A DNA stretch of 64,000 bases from Bacteroidia bacterium (GTDB lineage: Bacteria > Bacteroidota > Bacteroidia > Chitinophagales > Chitinophagaceae). Below, one piece after another: positions 8,463-16,464 of this stretch. Within the stretch, counting starts at the first letter, position 1; the number at the start of each line of letters is the position of its first letter. Position numbers and translations under genes: made by a program. The stretch covers positions 124,001-188,000 of the forward strand of contig JAUIBA010000002.1 of assembly GCA_030427635.1 (NCBI GenBank). Reading direction: 5' to 3'. Below the pieces are notes generated by a model that worked only from the letters and a program-made list of their open reading frames with translations, searched no databases and was not told the origin of the DNA.

Positions 8463-9325
8463 TGTGCGGGAGCTGCAGCTCGGTTTATAAACGGAATCAT
8501 TCCACTCAGCTTTTGCCACCCCTTCGCAGGTATCAGCGGGAATATTATTACCAGCAATTCTGCAAAAAATACATCTGAGAAAAGATAGATGCTGATGAAA
8601 ATAAAGAAAGCCATCACTATCAGCAGCGTATCATATTTGCGTGTAAAAAATCCTATGAGGAATGCACCCTCTGCCAGATACACCACTTTGTGTCCCACAT
8701 TCAGCAGCCATTGGTGCTGCAGAAAGAAATAGTAAATGTGTGCCAGAGTATTGTTCGGGTTATGCAGCAGGTATTCTGCCAGATTAGCTTTGAAGGTAAG
8801 CGTACCGGCTTCCCACTGAAACATAGAGCCTATTGCTACTTTCCATAGAAATGCCGTACCATACACCCAGCAGGCATAGTAGCGCATGCCATCCCACAGT
8901 AGTTCAAAATGTTCATCGCGCCGTGGCCAGAAAGCTACCGACAATACTACCATACCGCCCAGGTAATGAGCGCTGTGGCACAGGTACATGTTATACACCA
9001 CCGCCAGCAGAAAGAACCCCATGCTGAAGGGTATAATATAGCCCCTGCGGCGAATGAATATCATAGACAGTACACAGAGTGTTATCAGTATCCACCCAAA
9101 CAGCGACCCAGCCCATGTATGCTGCACCAGCCAGCCGTCAATACCACTCATCCGCACGGCCCAGAATGAAAGGTCGTAGTGCAGCTTGCTCAGTACCGGT
9201 TGTTGCAGTTGCCCCGGCAGCAGGTGGCTGTAGCCCCTCCACAGTAACGACAACAGATAGAATGCCAGTACACTGCGGGTTATTGCAGTACGGTAGGGGG
9301 CCATATTTCTAATTGTTGCTATCAT
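8453..9325 (-). CDS. Polytopic membrane protein, possibly HTTM-like
   Basis: The protein has 290 residues and about seven or eight hydrophobic helices across its length. Features such as YLGGMVVLSVAFWP and YACWVYGTAFLWKVAIGSMF recall HTTM (vitamin-K carboxylase-like) membrane proteins, in which a helix with a Lys follows a Tyr-rich helix. The resemblance is weak and the assignment is only a suggestion. The gene starts 3 nt after the stop of the single-helix protein upstream (9329-9880), so the two are co-translated and probably function together. Its 3' end overlaps the convergent reductase by 10 nt. Confidence 0.65.
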   Translation of the reverse strand: MIATIRNMAPYRTAITRSVLAFYLLSLLWRGYSHLLPGQLQQPVLSKLHYDLSFWAVRMSGIDGWLVQHTWAGSLFGWILITLCVLSMIFIRRRGYIIPFSMGFFLLAVVYNMYLCHSAHYLGGMVVLSVAFWPRRDEHFELLWDGMRYYACWVYGTAFLWKVAIGSMFQWEAGTLTFKANLAEYLLHNPNNTLAHIYYFFLQHQWLLNVGHKVVYLAEGAFLIGFFTRKYDTLLIVMAFFIFISIYLFSDVFFAELLVIIFPLIPAKGWQKLSGMIPFINRAAAPAHQP

Positions 9326-9328
9326 GTG

Positions 9329-9880
9329 CTAGCCCCTGAACAACAGTTCATTTCTGTGAACGTTTACCTTGCCGTCATTGCCAAACTGTACCCACTTACG
9401 GTACACTTTTATTGAGTCAATATGCTCTCCCATGTTTGCCTGCATATAGCGCTTCAGCCATGCAGGATAGGCCTGCATATCTGTGGCGGACGGATACAGG
9501 GATGGTAAAAACGTTGGGTTGTTTATATGCAGGCGTGCCAGTATGTGGCTTGCATGTTCCTCGTCGGGGTCTTTGTTACCATTATCCTTCAGCACACAAT
9601 ACTGGTCTATGGTGTAGAAAAACATCATGCGTTTATGGTCTTTCCATGTATGTGGCGCCAGAAATGTCTTACCGTCATTATACTCCAGTACATATACCGG
9701 AAATGTATCAGTGACCCGTGCAGGGCTGGCATACATAGACCATACAAAGAAGGGCGTTATCTCGTTACGGCTTGCATTTACAAGCAGTGTAAGTACGGCA
9801 AACACCACTACGGCATAGTACAGGCGCTTACTCCTGCCTTTCAGTATTCCCAGGTATGTTTTGCCTTCCTGTATATGCAT
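9329..9880 (-). CDS. Single-pass membrane-anchored hypothetical protein
   Basis: This 183-residue protein has one N-terminal membrane helix (about residues 20-37, LYYAVVVFAVLTLLVNA) preceded by positive charges. About 145 residues would face the periplasm. The soluble part has ITPFFVWSMYASPARV and a YVLEYNDGKTF strand pair, then mostly helical sequence. I do not recognise a family. It forms a tight two-gene unit with the polytopic protein that follows 3 nt downstream. Such pairs in Bacteroidota often consist of an HTTM-like protein and a small membrane-anchored partner, but I cannot confirm that here. Confidence 0.6.
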   Translation of the reverse strand: MHIQEGKTYLGILKGRSKRLYYAVVVFAVLTLLVNASRNEITPFFVWSMYASPARVTDTFPVYVLEYNDGKTFLAPHTWKDHKRMMFFYTIDQYCVLKDNGNKDPDEEHASHILARLHINNPTFLPSLYPSATDMQAYPAWLKRYMQANMGEHIDSIKVYRKWVQFGNDGKVNVHRNELLFRG

Positions 9881-9908
9881 GCCTTATATCAGGGGTGTTT
9901 GCTGTTGG

Positions 9909-10307
9909 CTACAGAGCCGCATCATCAGCGCTTTCCCATAGTTCTATCTTGTTCCCGTCAGGGTCCATGATATGGGCAAATTTCCCATACTCATATACCT
10001 GCATCTCTCCTATCTGTTCTATACCTTCTTTCTTCAGCTCTCCCAGCAGCCATTCCAGGTCTTCCACGCGTAGGTTCAGCATGAACTCCTTTTCCGATGG
10101 TGCAAAGTAGGTAGTGTCTGCTTTGAATGCATTCCATACCGTTTGCCCCATCTTCCCCGAGTCATCGGCATACTGCCAGTCAAATACGGTTCCGTATTGG
10201 CTCTCATCAAAGCCCAGGTGCCTGCTGTACCAGCTTCTTGCGGCGGCAGGGTCCTGACTTTTGAAAAAAATACCACCTATTCCGGTTACTCTCTTTTTTT
10301 CCGACAT
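9909..10307 (-). CDS. VOC (glyoxalase/bleomycin-resistance) superfamily protein
   Basis: This 132-residue protein has the paired beta-alpha-beta-beta-beta modules of the VOC fold. The first half (GIGGIFFKSQDPAAARSWYSRHLG) is typical of glyoxalase-like proteins. The second half carries FMLNLRVEDLEWLLGELKKEG and ends HIMDPDGNKIELWE, which supplies the usual metal-binding Glu/His positions. The start at 10307 (MSEKKRVTG) is preferred because the upstream extension crosses a terminator hairpin (10334-10361). Substrate unknown: family members isomerise, cleave or sequester small molecules. Confidence 0.85.
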   Translation of the reverse strand: MSEKKRVTGIGGIFFKSQDPAAARSWYSRHLGFDESQYGTVFDWQYADDSGKMGQTVWNAFKADTTYFAPSEKEFMLNLRVEDLEWLLGELKKEGIEQIGEMQVYEYGKFAHIMDPDGNKIELWESADDAAL

Positions 10308-10333
10308 ATAGATTGTTTTGTGCCGTAAAATAA

Positions 10334-10361
10334 CAAAGCTCCGGCATTGTCCGGAGCTTTG
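10334..10361 (-). terminator. Intrinsic terminator of the 10385-10777 gene
   Basis: An 11-bp perfect stem (CAAAGCTCCGG paired with CCGGAGCTTTG) encloses a 6-nt loop. On the minus strand it is followed by a T-rich stretch (TTATTTTA). It lies 24 nt after the stop of the exported protein ending at 10385 and upstream of the VOC start. Confidence 0.85.
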
Positions 10362-10384
10362 CAATGATATTTATCATCAGATAG

Positions 10385-10777
10385 TTACTCTATTGTTTCG
10401 CCAAATGCATTCAGCTTATCTATCATCTGGGCTCTGTTTGCTGCCATGTAACCATGTTTCAGGTTCATTACATCAGAAAACAGGCCACGCTGCTGCTTTA
10501 CTACTGCCCTGTATTTTGCTCTTACATCTTCATTGGCTGCATCACGCACTTTATAGCGTATTACTTTCATTTCAGCATTCACCAGAGTATTTACTTCACC
10601 GAACAGTTTATCGGCAGCCTCTGTATTACCATCGGTAATAGCATTATCCAGATCTTTTACTTTGGCGGCATATTCAGCTTTTGATACCGGCTGGGCCACA
10701 TCCAAAGGAGCAGACTGGGCAAAACCCGGTACAGATAGCGTAAAGCATACCGCAGCAGTGAGCAGTAGGTGTTTCAT
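10385..10777 (-). CDS. Small exported helical protein (paralogue 1 of a tandem pair)
   Basis: This 130-residue protein has a signal peptide (MKHLLLTAAVCFTLSVPGFAQ) and a fully alpha-helical mature part predicted to be a small helical bundle. It has the same length and layout as the next gene upstream (10821-11216). Both read signal peptide, then a PVS(K/A)xxxxAK-like opening, a D-N/Q-x-I-x-x-G-N motif, a middle helix with VNxxM or HDMMLNVLG, RxAxxxxxRAxxR, and a final helix with A-x-R-x-x-x-x-x-K-L. The pair looks like an old tandem duplication. No metal or catalytic signature is obvious and the function is unknown. A strong terminator follows. Confidence 0.75.
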   Translation of the reverse strand: MKHLLLTAAVCFTLSVPGFAQSAPLDVAQPVSKAEYAAKVKDLDNAITDGNTEAADKLFGEVNTLVNAEMKVIRYKVRDAANEDVRAKYRAVVKQQRGLFSDVMNLKHGYMAANRAQMIDKLNAFGETIE

Positions 10778-10820
10778 ATGGTAGATATTGTTTGTGCCGG
10801 AAGCTTGTCCGGATATCAGA

Positions 10821-11216
10821 TTAATAAATGGTAGCTGAAAACTCTCCCAGTTTGCTGTGTAGTGCTACGCGGTTTCCTGCCAGGTCAGGCTTCAGACCCC
10901 ATATGGTCTGATAAATTGCCGTCTGATTGTTCAGGATAGTGCGGAAAGAGGCTTCAGCTGTAGGAGTAGTTGCTGTACGTATGCTGTTTTTTGTAACACC
11001 CAGTACGTTGAGCATCATGTCATGTATCTCTTCCCATGTAGCCCGTGCTGCGGTAATATTACCAGCGCCTATCTGTGAGTCCATCAGGTCCACTTTGGCA
11101 TTAAAAACTGCTGTGGTTACTGCTGCCGGTGCAGGGGTATATGCCGAAACGGGCTCTACAGAAGTAATGCCTACTGTAGCCGTGAGCATGAAAAGGGCAA
11201 ATAAAACGCGTTTCAT
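10821..11216 (-). CDS. Small exported helical protein (paralogue 2 of a tandem pair)
   Basis: This 131-residue protein has a signal peptide (MKRVLFALFMLTATVGITSVE) and a helical mature domain matching the downstream gene in length and motif order. It shows FNAKVDLMDSQIGAGNITAARATWEEIHDMM, a central helix, and a closing ALHSKLGEFSATIY against DKLNAFGETIE in the paralogue. It precedes that gene by 43 nt, so both are probably on one transcript ending at 10334. Unknown function; periplasmic location inferred from the signal peptide. Confidence 0.75.
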   Translation of the reverse strand: MKRVLFALFMLTATVGITSVEPVSAYTPAPAAVTTAVFNAKVDLMDSQIGAGNITAARATWEEIHDMMLNVLGVTKNSIRTATTPTAEASFRTILNNQTAIYQTIWGLKPDLAGNRVALHSKLGEFSATIY

Positions 11217-11263
11217 TGCTTTTGAATTTTTATAAAGGTAAAAAAAATCTGATAAATAGCTTG

Positions 11264-13192
11264 TTACGCTCTATCAGTATCTAAGACAGCAGCACCCCCC
11301 CCGTATAGTTGGGTTTTGTACCGTAAAGACGGAGATTTTAACATCTCTCCCAGTCCCAGGGAGGCCCATTTGTCATCAACCTTACTTATAGTGACGTCAT
11401 CCGCTACAATAATGTTAGGCCAGTCACGGTCAAAACCATCGTATTTTTTAGTTTTCCTGGTGCCATCCAGTCCCAGTATGTTGTTGTCCTGGCCCCCGTA
11501 CAGGTGGTCTCGGCGCGGGTCCAGATTGTTACAGAAGCGCCATAGCACATCTGCTATATCATGGGCATCTACTGTATGCTCTACATATATGATCATTTTT
11601 AGCCCCACAGCTTCCGCTTCCATGCATATTTTTTTATGCAGGTCGGCTATATGGCCAGCTCTGTCTTTTTGTGTAGCTATAAACAGTACCGGAATATTAT
11701 GCCTTATCATAAGCTGTGCATTGATACTCGTTATTTCCGGGTATCCTTGCTGCAGTGCATCTGCCGAAAAGCCGGCTGGCAGGGTGTATGGCTTCCGGGG
11801 TTTTATAATTTCTTCTTCTGTTTTCCGGGTGCCATCTATACACATCTTTCCGCCAAATCCCATTTTAGAGCAGCTATGGTCCAGTACGTCCATAGGGCCC
11901 TGGCTGAAGTATACATCAGTTACAGGGTCCAGATTGTCAAATACTTCCTTTGTCAGTGCCAGGTAATTATCAATAGCAATACCGGTTGCAGCATGTCCGT
12001 CTGCAAGTACCAGTATTTTGTTGAACATCATCTGCCCGGCACCCCACATGGCATTCATTACTTTCTGGCCCTGTCCCGGGTATTCTTTATTGATAGTTGC
12101 AATTACCAGATTGTGAAACACACCCTCTACCGGCATATTCATGTCTGCTATCTCAGGTACCATGGTCATTTTAATAGGTGTAAGAAAAATGCGCTCGGTA
12201 GCTTTCCCTATCCATGCATCTTCCTGCGGTGGTATTCCTACTATGGTGGCCGGGTACACAGCATCGCGTTTGTGCGTGATGGCCGTTACATGAAAGCGGG
12301 GGTACCAGTCTGGTAGTGAATAGTAACCCGTATGGTCACCAAACGGACCTTCCCATATCATTTCCTCATTAGGGTCTACATATCCTTCTATGATAATATC
12401 GGCATCTGCAGGTACTTCTATTTCGGGCTGGGTAATGCACTGCACCAGTTCTACTTTTTTCTTACGCAGAAATCCGGCCAGCATATACTCGTCCACGTTT
12501 TCAGGCAGTGGGGCGGTAGCTGCATAGGTATATACAGGGTCGCCACCCAGTGCCACAGCTACCGGCATCAGTTTTCCCAGTTTCTTATACTCATTATAGT
12601 GCCTTGCCGATACTTTGTGCCTGTGCCAGTGCATCCCTGTAAGTTCCGGACCAAAAACCTGCATCCGGTACATTCCTATGTTGCGCATACCGGTATTAGG
12701 GTCCTTGGTGTGTATAGCGGGCAGGGTTATAAATGGTCCACCATCCTGAGGCCAGCATTTCAGTACGGGTAGTTTACTCAGGTCTGGCTTATCCATTACT
12801 ACCTCCTGGCAGGCGCCACGTCCACTCACCACTTTAGGCATCCAGGAGGCAAATTTGCCCAGTTGCGGCAGCATTGCCAGCTTTTCCAGCAGTCCGTTTT
12901 TGGGTGTGGACATTTTTTTTAGCAGCGCATCCACATCATTCATCGCATCATCCAGATGATTTATGTTCAGGGCCATGCACATACGTTTGTCACTACCCAT
13001 TGAGTTTATCAGCAGCGGAAACCCTGTTCCTGTATTCTCAAAGAGCAGAGCTTTGTTACGGTCTCCCGCCTTTGATATCCTGTCTGTAATTTCTGCTATT
13101 TCCAGCACGGGGTCCACAAACTCTTTTATCCGTATCAGTTCTCCCGCCTTATCCAGCGCATCTATGAATGCGCTGAGTGATTTATATGCCAT
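11264..13192 (-). CDS. UbiD-family decarboxylase (menaquinone-pathway type)
   Basis: This 642-residue enzyme belongs to the UbiD superfamily of prenylated-FMN-dependent (de)carboxylases. It begins MAYKSLSAFIDALDKAGELIRIKE, matching the family N-terminus closely and fixing the start. Central blocks include GMYRMQVFGPELTGMHWHRHK (about 180-200), a typical EGPFGDHTGYYS cofactor and metal region (about 280-290), and the catalytic-region TKEVFDNLDPVTDVYFSQGPMDVLDHSCSKMG. It is longer than E. coli UbiD (about 497), like Bacteroidota homologues linked to menaquinone synthesis. The pathway is inferred; no ubiX or men genes are adjacent. A C8 run (11295-11302) lies in the last codons. The -7 box is 4 nt before the ATG. 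Confidence 0.9.
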   Translation of the reverse strand: MAYKSLSAFIDALDKAGELIRIKEFVDPVLEIAEITDRISKAGDRNKALLFENTGTGFPLLINSMGSDKRMCMALNINHLDDAMNDVDALLKKMSTPKNGLLEKLAMLPQLGKFASWMPKVVSGRGACQEVVMDKPDLSKLPVLKCWPQDGGPFITLPAIHTKDPNTGMRNIGMYRMQVFGPELTGMHWHRHKVSARHYNEYKKLGKLMPVAVALGGDPVYTYAATAPLPENVDEYMLAGFLRKKKVELVQCITQPEIEVPADADIIIEGYVDPNEEMIWEGPFGDHTGYYSLPDWYPRFHVTAITHKRDAVYPATIVGIPPQEDAWIGKATERIFLTPIKMTMVPEIADMNMPVEGVFHNLVIATINKEYPGQGQKVMNAMWGAGQMMFNKILVLADGHAATGIAIDNYLALTKEVFDNLDPVTDVYFSQGPMDVLDHSCSKMGFGGKMCIDGTRKTEEEIIKPRKPYTLPAGFSADALQQGYPEITSINAQLMIRHNIPVLFIATQKDRAGHIADLHKKICMEAEAVGLKMIIYVEHTVDAHDIADVLWRFCNNLDPRRDHLYGGQDNNILGLDGTRKTKKYDGFDRDWPNIIVADDVTISKVDDKWASLGLGEMLKSPSLRYKTQLYGGGAAVLDTDRA

Positions 13193-13196
13193 ATGG

Positions 13197-13204
13197 CAAA
13201 GTTA
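13197..13204 (-). promoter_or_regulatory. -7 promoter box (TAACTTTG) 4 nt before ATG
   Basis: This exact TAnnTTTG match on the minus strand ends 4 nt before the UbiD ATG. The UbiD start is certain by homology, so this is the strongest case in the window for a leaderless mRNA. Confidence 0.6.
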
Positions 13205-13247
13205 GTGCCCCATCCGCCAAAAAAGACAGCATCTGATATGGCTGTAT

Positions 13248-13757
13248 TTATAGGTCTATAACCGGATTCACTACCATGCTCACAGGTGCCATTTGTTGTT
13301 CTGTTCGGGTGCTGTTATCCTCATAGGACAGAGTATAGCGCAGCTCCCGTACATGGTATCCGTCTGTACGGGATTGTGTACGCACACTTGTGCGCATCAT
13401 TGCTCCCATATAATCACCCGGCAGGCTCCATGCATGAAGTGCCATGTGCAGCTGTGCTTCCAGGTTATAGCACGATAGTGCTTTAGTGCGGTATGCTTCC
13501 GGTGTATTTTGCCCGGTTCCGCTCAGCGGCGCTGTTCCCAGGCGCAGCGCTATTGTGCCTGTGGCCATTTGTACATGAGCGCCCAGGTCACTGAAAGAAA
13601 AATGCTCAAAGTCAATGAGCAGACATGGCCATGATAGCTGAGGTCTGTTGCGGGTATTCAGCTGGCCCATATCCAGTGCTATGTGGGCTATTTCAGGTAC
13701 CTGATGGATAATTCTGTTCTGAATAGCTGAAAATATAACTATAAAAGGTGCTGGCAT
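13248..13757 (-). CDS. Phage tail-completion / gp37-like protein
   Basis: This 169-residue soluble protein shows a pattern seen in small phage head-tail completion proteins of the Mu gp37/DUF1834 kind. An N-terminal helix with IQNRIIHQVPEI is followed by strands with PCLLIDFEHFSFSDLG, a long TGTIALRLG strand, and a C-terminal RELRYTLSYEDN strand. The match is by pattern and position rather than by a unique motif. It is the last gene of the phage-like cluster, 43 nt after the portal gene. It would normally sit at the head-tail interface, yet no capsid or tail genes accompany it. Confidence 0.5.
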   Translation of the reverse strand: MPAPFIVIFSAIQNRIIHQVPEIAHIALDMGQLNTRNRPQLSWPCLLIDFEHFSFSDLGAHVQMATGTIALRLGTAPLSGTGQNTPEAYRTKALSCYNLEAQLHMALHAWSLPGDYMGAMMRTSVRTQSRTDGYHVRELRYTLSYEDNSTRTEQQMAPVSMVVNPVIDL

Positions 13758-13800
13758 TGGTGTTTCAGTTTTTCAAATGATTGGGTTTAATAATGATGCT

Positions 13801-14910
13801 TTATGCTCTCGTAGGTATTCCATACATCTGGTGCCAGTAGGCGTCTGGTATTTCCGTCATGCCGGCTATTTCTTTATCAATGGCTATACGCTTATACAGA
13901 TACTCTACATCCATATCATTACGGAATACAAAACGCCCCTCATTTACAGGATATCCATATGAGCGTAGTATGTTCAGGAACTTTTTACTGTTAAGCATTG
14001 CAGCCGTCCATGCTATGTCAGCTTTCAGTATTTCTGCCTGTTGTTCCTGATGTATCCGGCTTTGTGCATATCCTGCACTGCGGCTGCTGTTCGTAGTCTC
14101 TGTATTGCCCAGCACCGCTACAGATATTTCTTCATTCAGCGCTTTTATAAAAGAAAGCTGCAGGTCTCCGTCACTGTTAGACTGTTTGCCATCTACTATC
14201 TCGAAGTCGGCCTGCCGGGGTATCATCAGGGATAGTGAGCTACCGCTTTCATCCAGTATTCTGCGTAGCTCTGCCCGTGTCTGGTCGTCATAGGAGTCAT
14301 ACCTTATTACACGTACCGGCTGGCCAAACAGCTCTATATACTGTGCCCAGTCTGCCAGTCCGCCACGTTTATACAGGCAGTAAGGGGCACATCGCAGCAG
14401 CAGTCCCAGGTCATTGGGGTCACCGGTTACCCACACATTTTCCATTTCAGTATAGGGTATGCCATCCTGCCCGTTTTGTTCCCAGGTTATGATGCCGGTA
14501 TCAGGTTTTATGTGCTTTCTGGGTATCAGATTAAATGCCAGCTCACAGCCCGGTATGAATTCCATCGCTGATATACCCCATAATAATGTTTCTACCAGTG
14601 TGCGCACCACCTTGCGAAACGGTAATGATTGTATGACACTGTCCATTTCTTCCACATGTTTCCCTCCGGTTTCAAAGAATAGCTCTTTGTTAAGTACCGC
14701 ATTTATTTTCTTTGCCACTACACCAGAGAGGTGTCCATCAAGCATTATGTCCTCATACAGGTCATATAATCTGCTTCTGTTAGGGTTGTATACAGACTCT
14801 GCTGTGGTGAGCGCGGCTCTCCATGTGGCTATGTCCTTATAACCTCTGTCGGCGGAGCGTACATTAATTTCATTGATGATAAGAGGTTGTTGTTCTTTTG
14901 CTATATTCAT
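13801..14910 (-). CDS. Phage portal protein, DUF935 (Mu gp29-like) family
   Basis: This 369-residue protein resembles the DUF935 portal family of Mu-like phages. The N-terminus has DIATWRAALTTAESVYNPNRSRLYDLYEDIMLDGHLSGVVAKKINAV in outline. The middle has WGISAMEFIPG and a conserved GDPNDLGLLLRCAPYCLYKRGGLADWAQYIELFGQPVR region. The C-terminal part has VLGNTETTNSSRSAGYAQSRIHQEQQ, which is characteristic of the family. The portal forms the dodecameric ring through which the terminase drives DNA. The start is set at 14910 (MNIAKEQQPL); a longer frame would read back through a poly-C tract at 14987-14997. Length is shorter than Mu gp29 (about 512). Confidence 0.85.
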   Translation of the reverse strand: MNIAKEQQPLIINEINVRSADRGYKDIATWRAALTTAESVYNPNRSRLYDLYEDIMLDGHLSGVVAKKINAVLNKELFFETGGKHVEEMDSVIQSLPFRKVVRTLVETLLWGISAMEFIPGCELAFNLIPRKHIKPDTGIITWEQNGQDGIPYTEMENVWVTGDPNDLGLLLRCAPYCLYKRGGLADWAQYIELFGQPVRVIRYDSYDDQTRAELRRILDESGSSLSLMIPRQADFEIVDGKQSNSDGDLQLSFIKALNEEISVAVLGNTETTNSSRSAGYAQSRIHQEQQAEILKADIAWTAAMLNSKKFLNILRSYGYPVNEGRFVFRNDMDVEYLYKRIAIDKEIAGMTEIPDAYWHQMYGIPTRA

Positions 14911-14986
14911 GGCGGTTTTATTATGTTTTTTATTTGGTAATGTTGAAAAAAACTTATAATTGAATAACTTTACCGTACTGTTTTCA

Positions 14987-14997
14987 CCCCCCCCCCC
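14987..14997. repeat. Homopolymer tract (11 C) between divergent genes
   Basis: Eleven consecutive C bases lie 76 nt upstream of the portal start (minus strand) and 15 nt before the start of the membrane protein at 15013 (plus strand). Tracts of this length are prone to slipped-strand changes. Here it could alter spacing in either promoter or leader. Confidence 0.9.
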
Positions 14998-15012
14998 TTT
15001 ATCTGACACGAA

Positions 15013-15375
15013 ATGAGATCTATATTGTCGGCTAGTTATGCTGTATTCTTTCGGTTCAGCCGTTCTAAGGCCATTTCATATTGGTTAGGCATTGCTTATG
15101 TTTCGCTGCTTATTCTTTATGCAGCAGATGGGTTTACCATGCTCACTACAGGCTGGTTGTCTTTTATGTCTTCCCTGCGCATACTGTTTCGCTTCCCTGT
15201 TTCTATAGGAACATTTGCCCTTATCGGGTTTCTTTTGTTTCGCTTCGGCCCCAATATGCGCACAGTAGGTAAAGAAGCAAAAACAAATAAAAACTATCTG
15301 AACCTCTTGGTGATTACCGCTTTGGCCATACTCATGTTTGTGTATCTGAAGTATGGAGACAAAATCTTTATGTAA
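15013..15375 (+). CDS. Small membrane protein inside the phage-like cluster
   Basis: This 120-residue protein has three predicted membrane helices: about residues 24-45 (SYWLGIAYVSLLILYAADG), 58-78 (FRFPVSIGTFALIGFLLF) and 95-112 (LLVITALAILMFVYLKY). It is encoded on the plus strand while all phage-like genes around it are on the minus strand, so it is an insertion into or a leftover within the cluster. A holin role is possible from size and helix number, but the helices and charge pattern are not diagnostic. The start follows an 11-C tract by 15 nt. Family unknown. Confidence 0.6.
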   Translation: MRSILSASYAVFFRFSRSKAISYWLGIAYVSLLILYAADGFTMLTTGWLSFMSSLRILFRFPVSIGTFALIGFLLFRFGPNMRTVGKEAKTNKNYLNLLVITALAILMFVYLKYGDKIFM

Positions 15376-15388
15376 GGTTGTCTTACTA

Positions 15389-15823
15389 TCAGTAAAAATT
15401 ACTTCTTCGTTTATTGCTGTTCCAGCTTATGTTGTTTCCGGGAGGGATGTCTGTTATATCTGTTGTTGTAAGTGGCCATCCGTCAGGTTGTGCCTGTCCG
15501 GTCATGATTAACCGTAGCGTTTCCAGCGTGTCTTTGTAAGCCGTACGAAATCTGGTATAGTCGCCGGCTATGCCGGATAGGTGTATGAGATGCCAGCAGG
15601 CTATGTGCATTATCATGCGTTTCAGGTGCTCGTCATCTATTGCAGGGCTGCTGTGCCCATCGCCAAAGAGCTGTTCCAGATCATACCTGCCCAGGTACAT
15701 TTTAGCTTCACGTTCTGCAGCGGCTATTGCATGTTGTATTGTTGTATCATCACCCCGGGTCAACTCATCTAGTATTTCGGGGTACAGAATACCTGTCAGG
15801 TCTTCGGTCGATATCAGTGGCAT
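15389..15823 (-). CDS. Phage DUF1320 / Mu gp36-like head-tail connector protein
   Basis: This 144-residue soluble protein begins MPLISTEDLTGILYPEILDELTRGDD. It has AIAAAEREAKMYLGRYDLEQLF (about residues 33-54), followed by HLKRMIMHIACWHLIHL. This order is diagnostic of the DUF1320 (gp36) family: an N-terminal short helix, then the AxxEAxxYLxxRYD helix, then a hydrophobic helix with His and Trp. In Mu-like phages gp36 lies between the capsid genes and gp37. Here the capsid genes are missing and an exported protein plus the terminase genes lie upstream. Packaging or connector role inferred. Confidence 0.75.
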   Translation of the reverse strand: MPLISTEDLTGILYPEILDELTRGDDTTIQHAIAAAEREAKMYLGRYDLEQLFGDGHSSPAIDDEHLKRMIMHIACWHLIHLSGIAGDYTRFRTAYKDTLETLRLIMTGQAQPDGWPLTTTDITDIPPGNNISWNSNKRRSNFY

Positions 15824-15863
15824 AGGTAAGGGTTTAAGGGTTTTAGTTTGTAATTTCTATTAA

Positions 15864-16415
15864 TTAGTCGTCTTCTTCATCCGCATCTTTCTTTTTACTG
15901 CGAGTGGGCTGTTCTTCCTGCTCGTCATCTTCCTCTTCATCGTCATCATCACTTTTCTTTTTGGGAGTAGTTGCTTTCTTGCCACTACGCTCCTGCTTAT
16001 CTGACAGTGCTGGCTTTTCTATTTCCAGTGTATCTCCCGTGGGCTTAATTTTCACTATCTTTTTTTGTTTTCGGTCAAAAGTCAGCTCATAAACATTTAC
16101 AGCATCGTCTCCCAGTGTAAGGGTAATATAGCCCATCAGCATATTAGGGTCCGGGTGCTCACTCATGGAGTCTGCAACAGCATATATCTTCGGTATTGCT
16201 TTGGTTTGTTTTCTTATCTCAATCAGCTTTCTCCTTTCCTCGGCAAACTCCGGCAGGGTCAGTATCTGTCTGCGAAATACAGTTAGGTCTACTTTCTCAC
16301 TATTTGCCGCTCTGCGCTCTGCCTGCTCTTCCTTTCTGTCTTCTTTATCACGCTGGGCAAGAACTGTCTGCGCCATAAGGCATAGGCTTATTATTATCGA
16401 TAATCTGTATAACAT
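15864..16415 (-). CDS. Exported protein with highly charged C-terminal tail
   Basis: This 183-residue protein has a signal peptide (MLYRLSIIISLCLMAQTVLAQ). It continues as a charged helical segment (DKEDRKEEQAERRAANSEKV) and a compact middle domain (about residues 45-135) with MLMGYITLTLGDDAVNVYELTFDRKQKKIVKIKP. It ends in a low-complexity Lys/Asp/Glu tail with DDDDEEEDDEQEE. It is a normal-looking Bacteroidota envelope protein, not a phage protein, although it sits between the large terminase gene and the gp36-like gene on the same strand. No family recognised. The tail may be disordered. Confidence 0.75.
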   Translation of the reverse strand: MLYRLSIIISLCLMAQTVLAQRDKEDRKEEQAERRAANSEKVDLTVFRRQILTLPEFAEERRKLIEIRKQTKAIPKIYAVADSMSEHPDPNMLMGYITLTLGDDAVNVYELTFDRKQKKIVKIKPTGDTLEIEKPALSDKQERSGKKATTPKKKSDDDDEEEDDEQEEQPTRSKKKDADEEDD

Positions 16416-16464
16416 GTTCTTATTCAGTTATAAAGCAAATGTCAGAAAAAATACTATCCATTTA

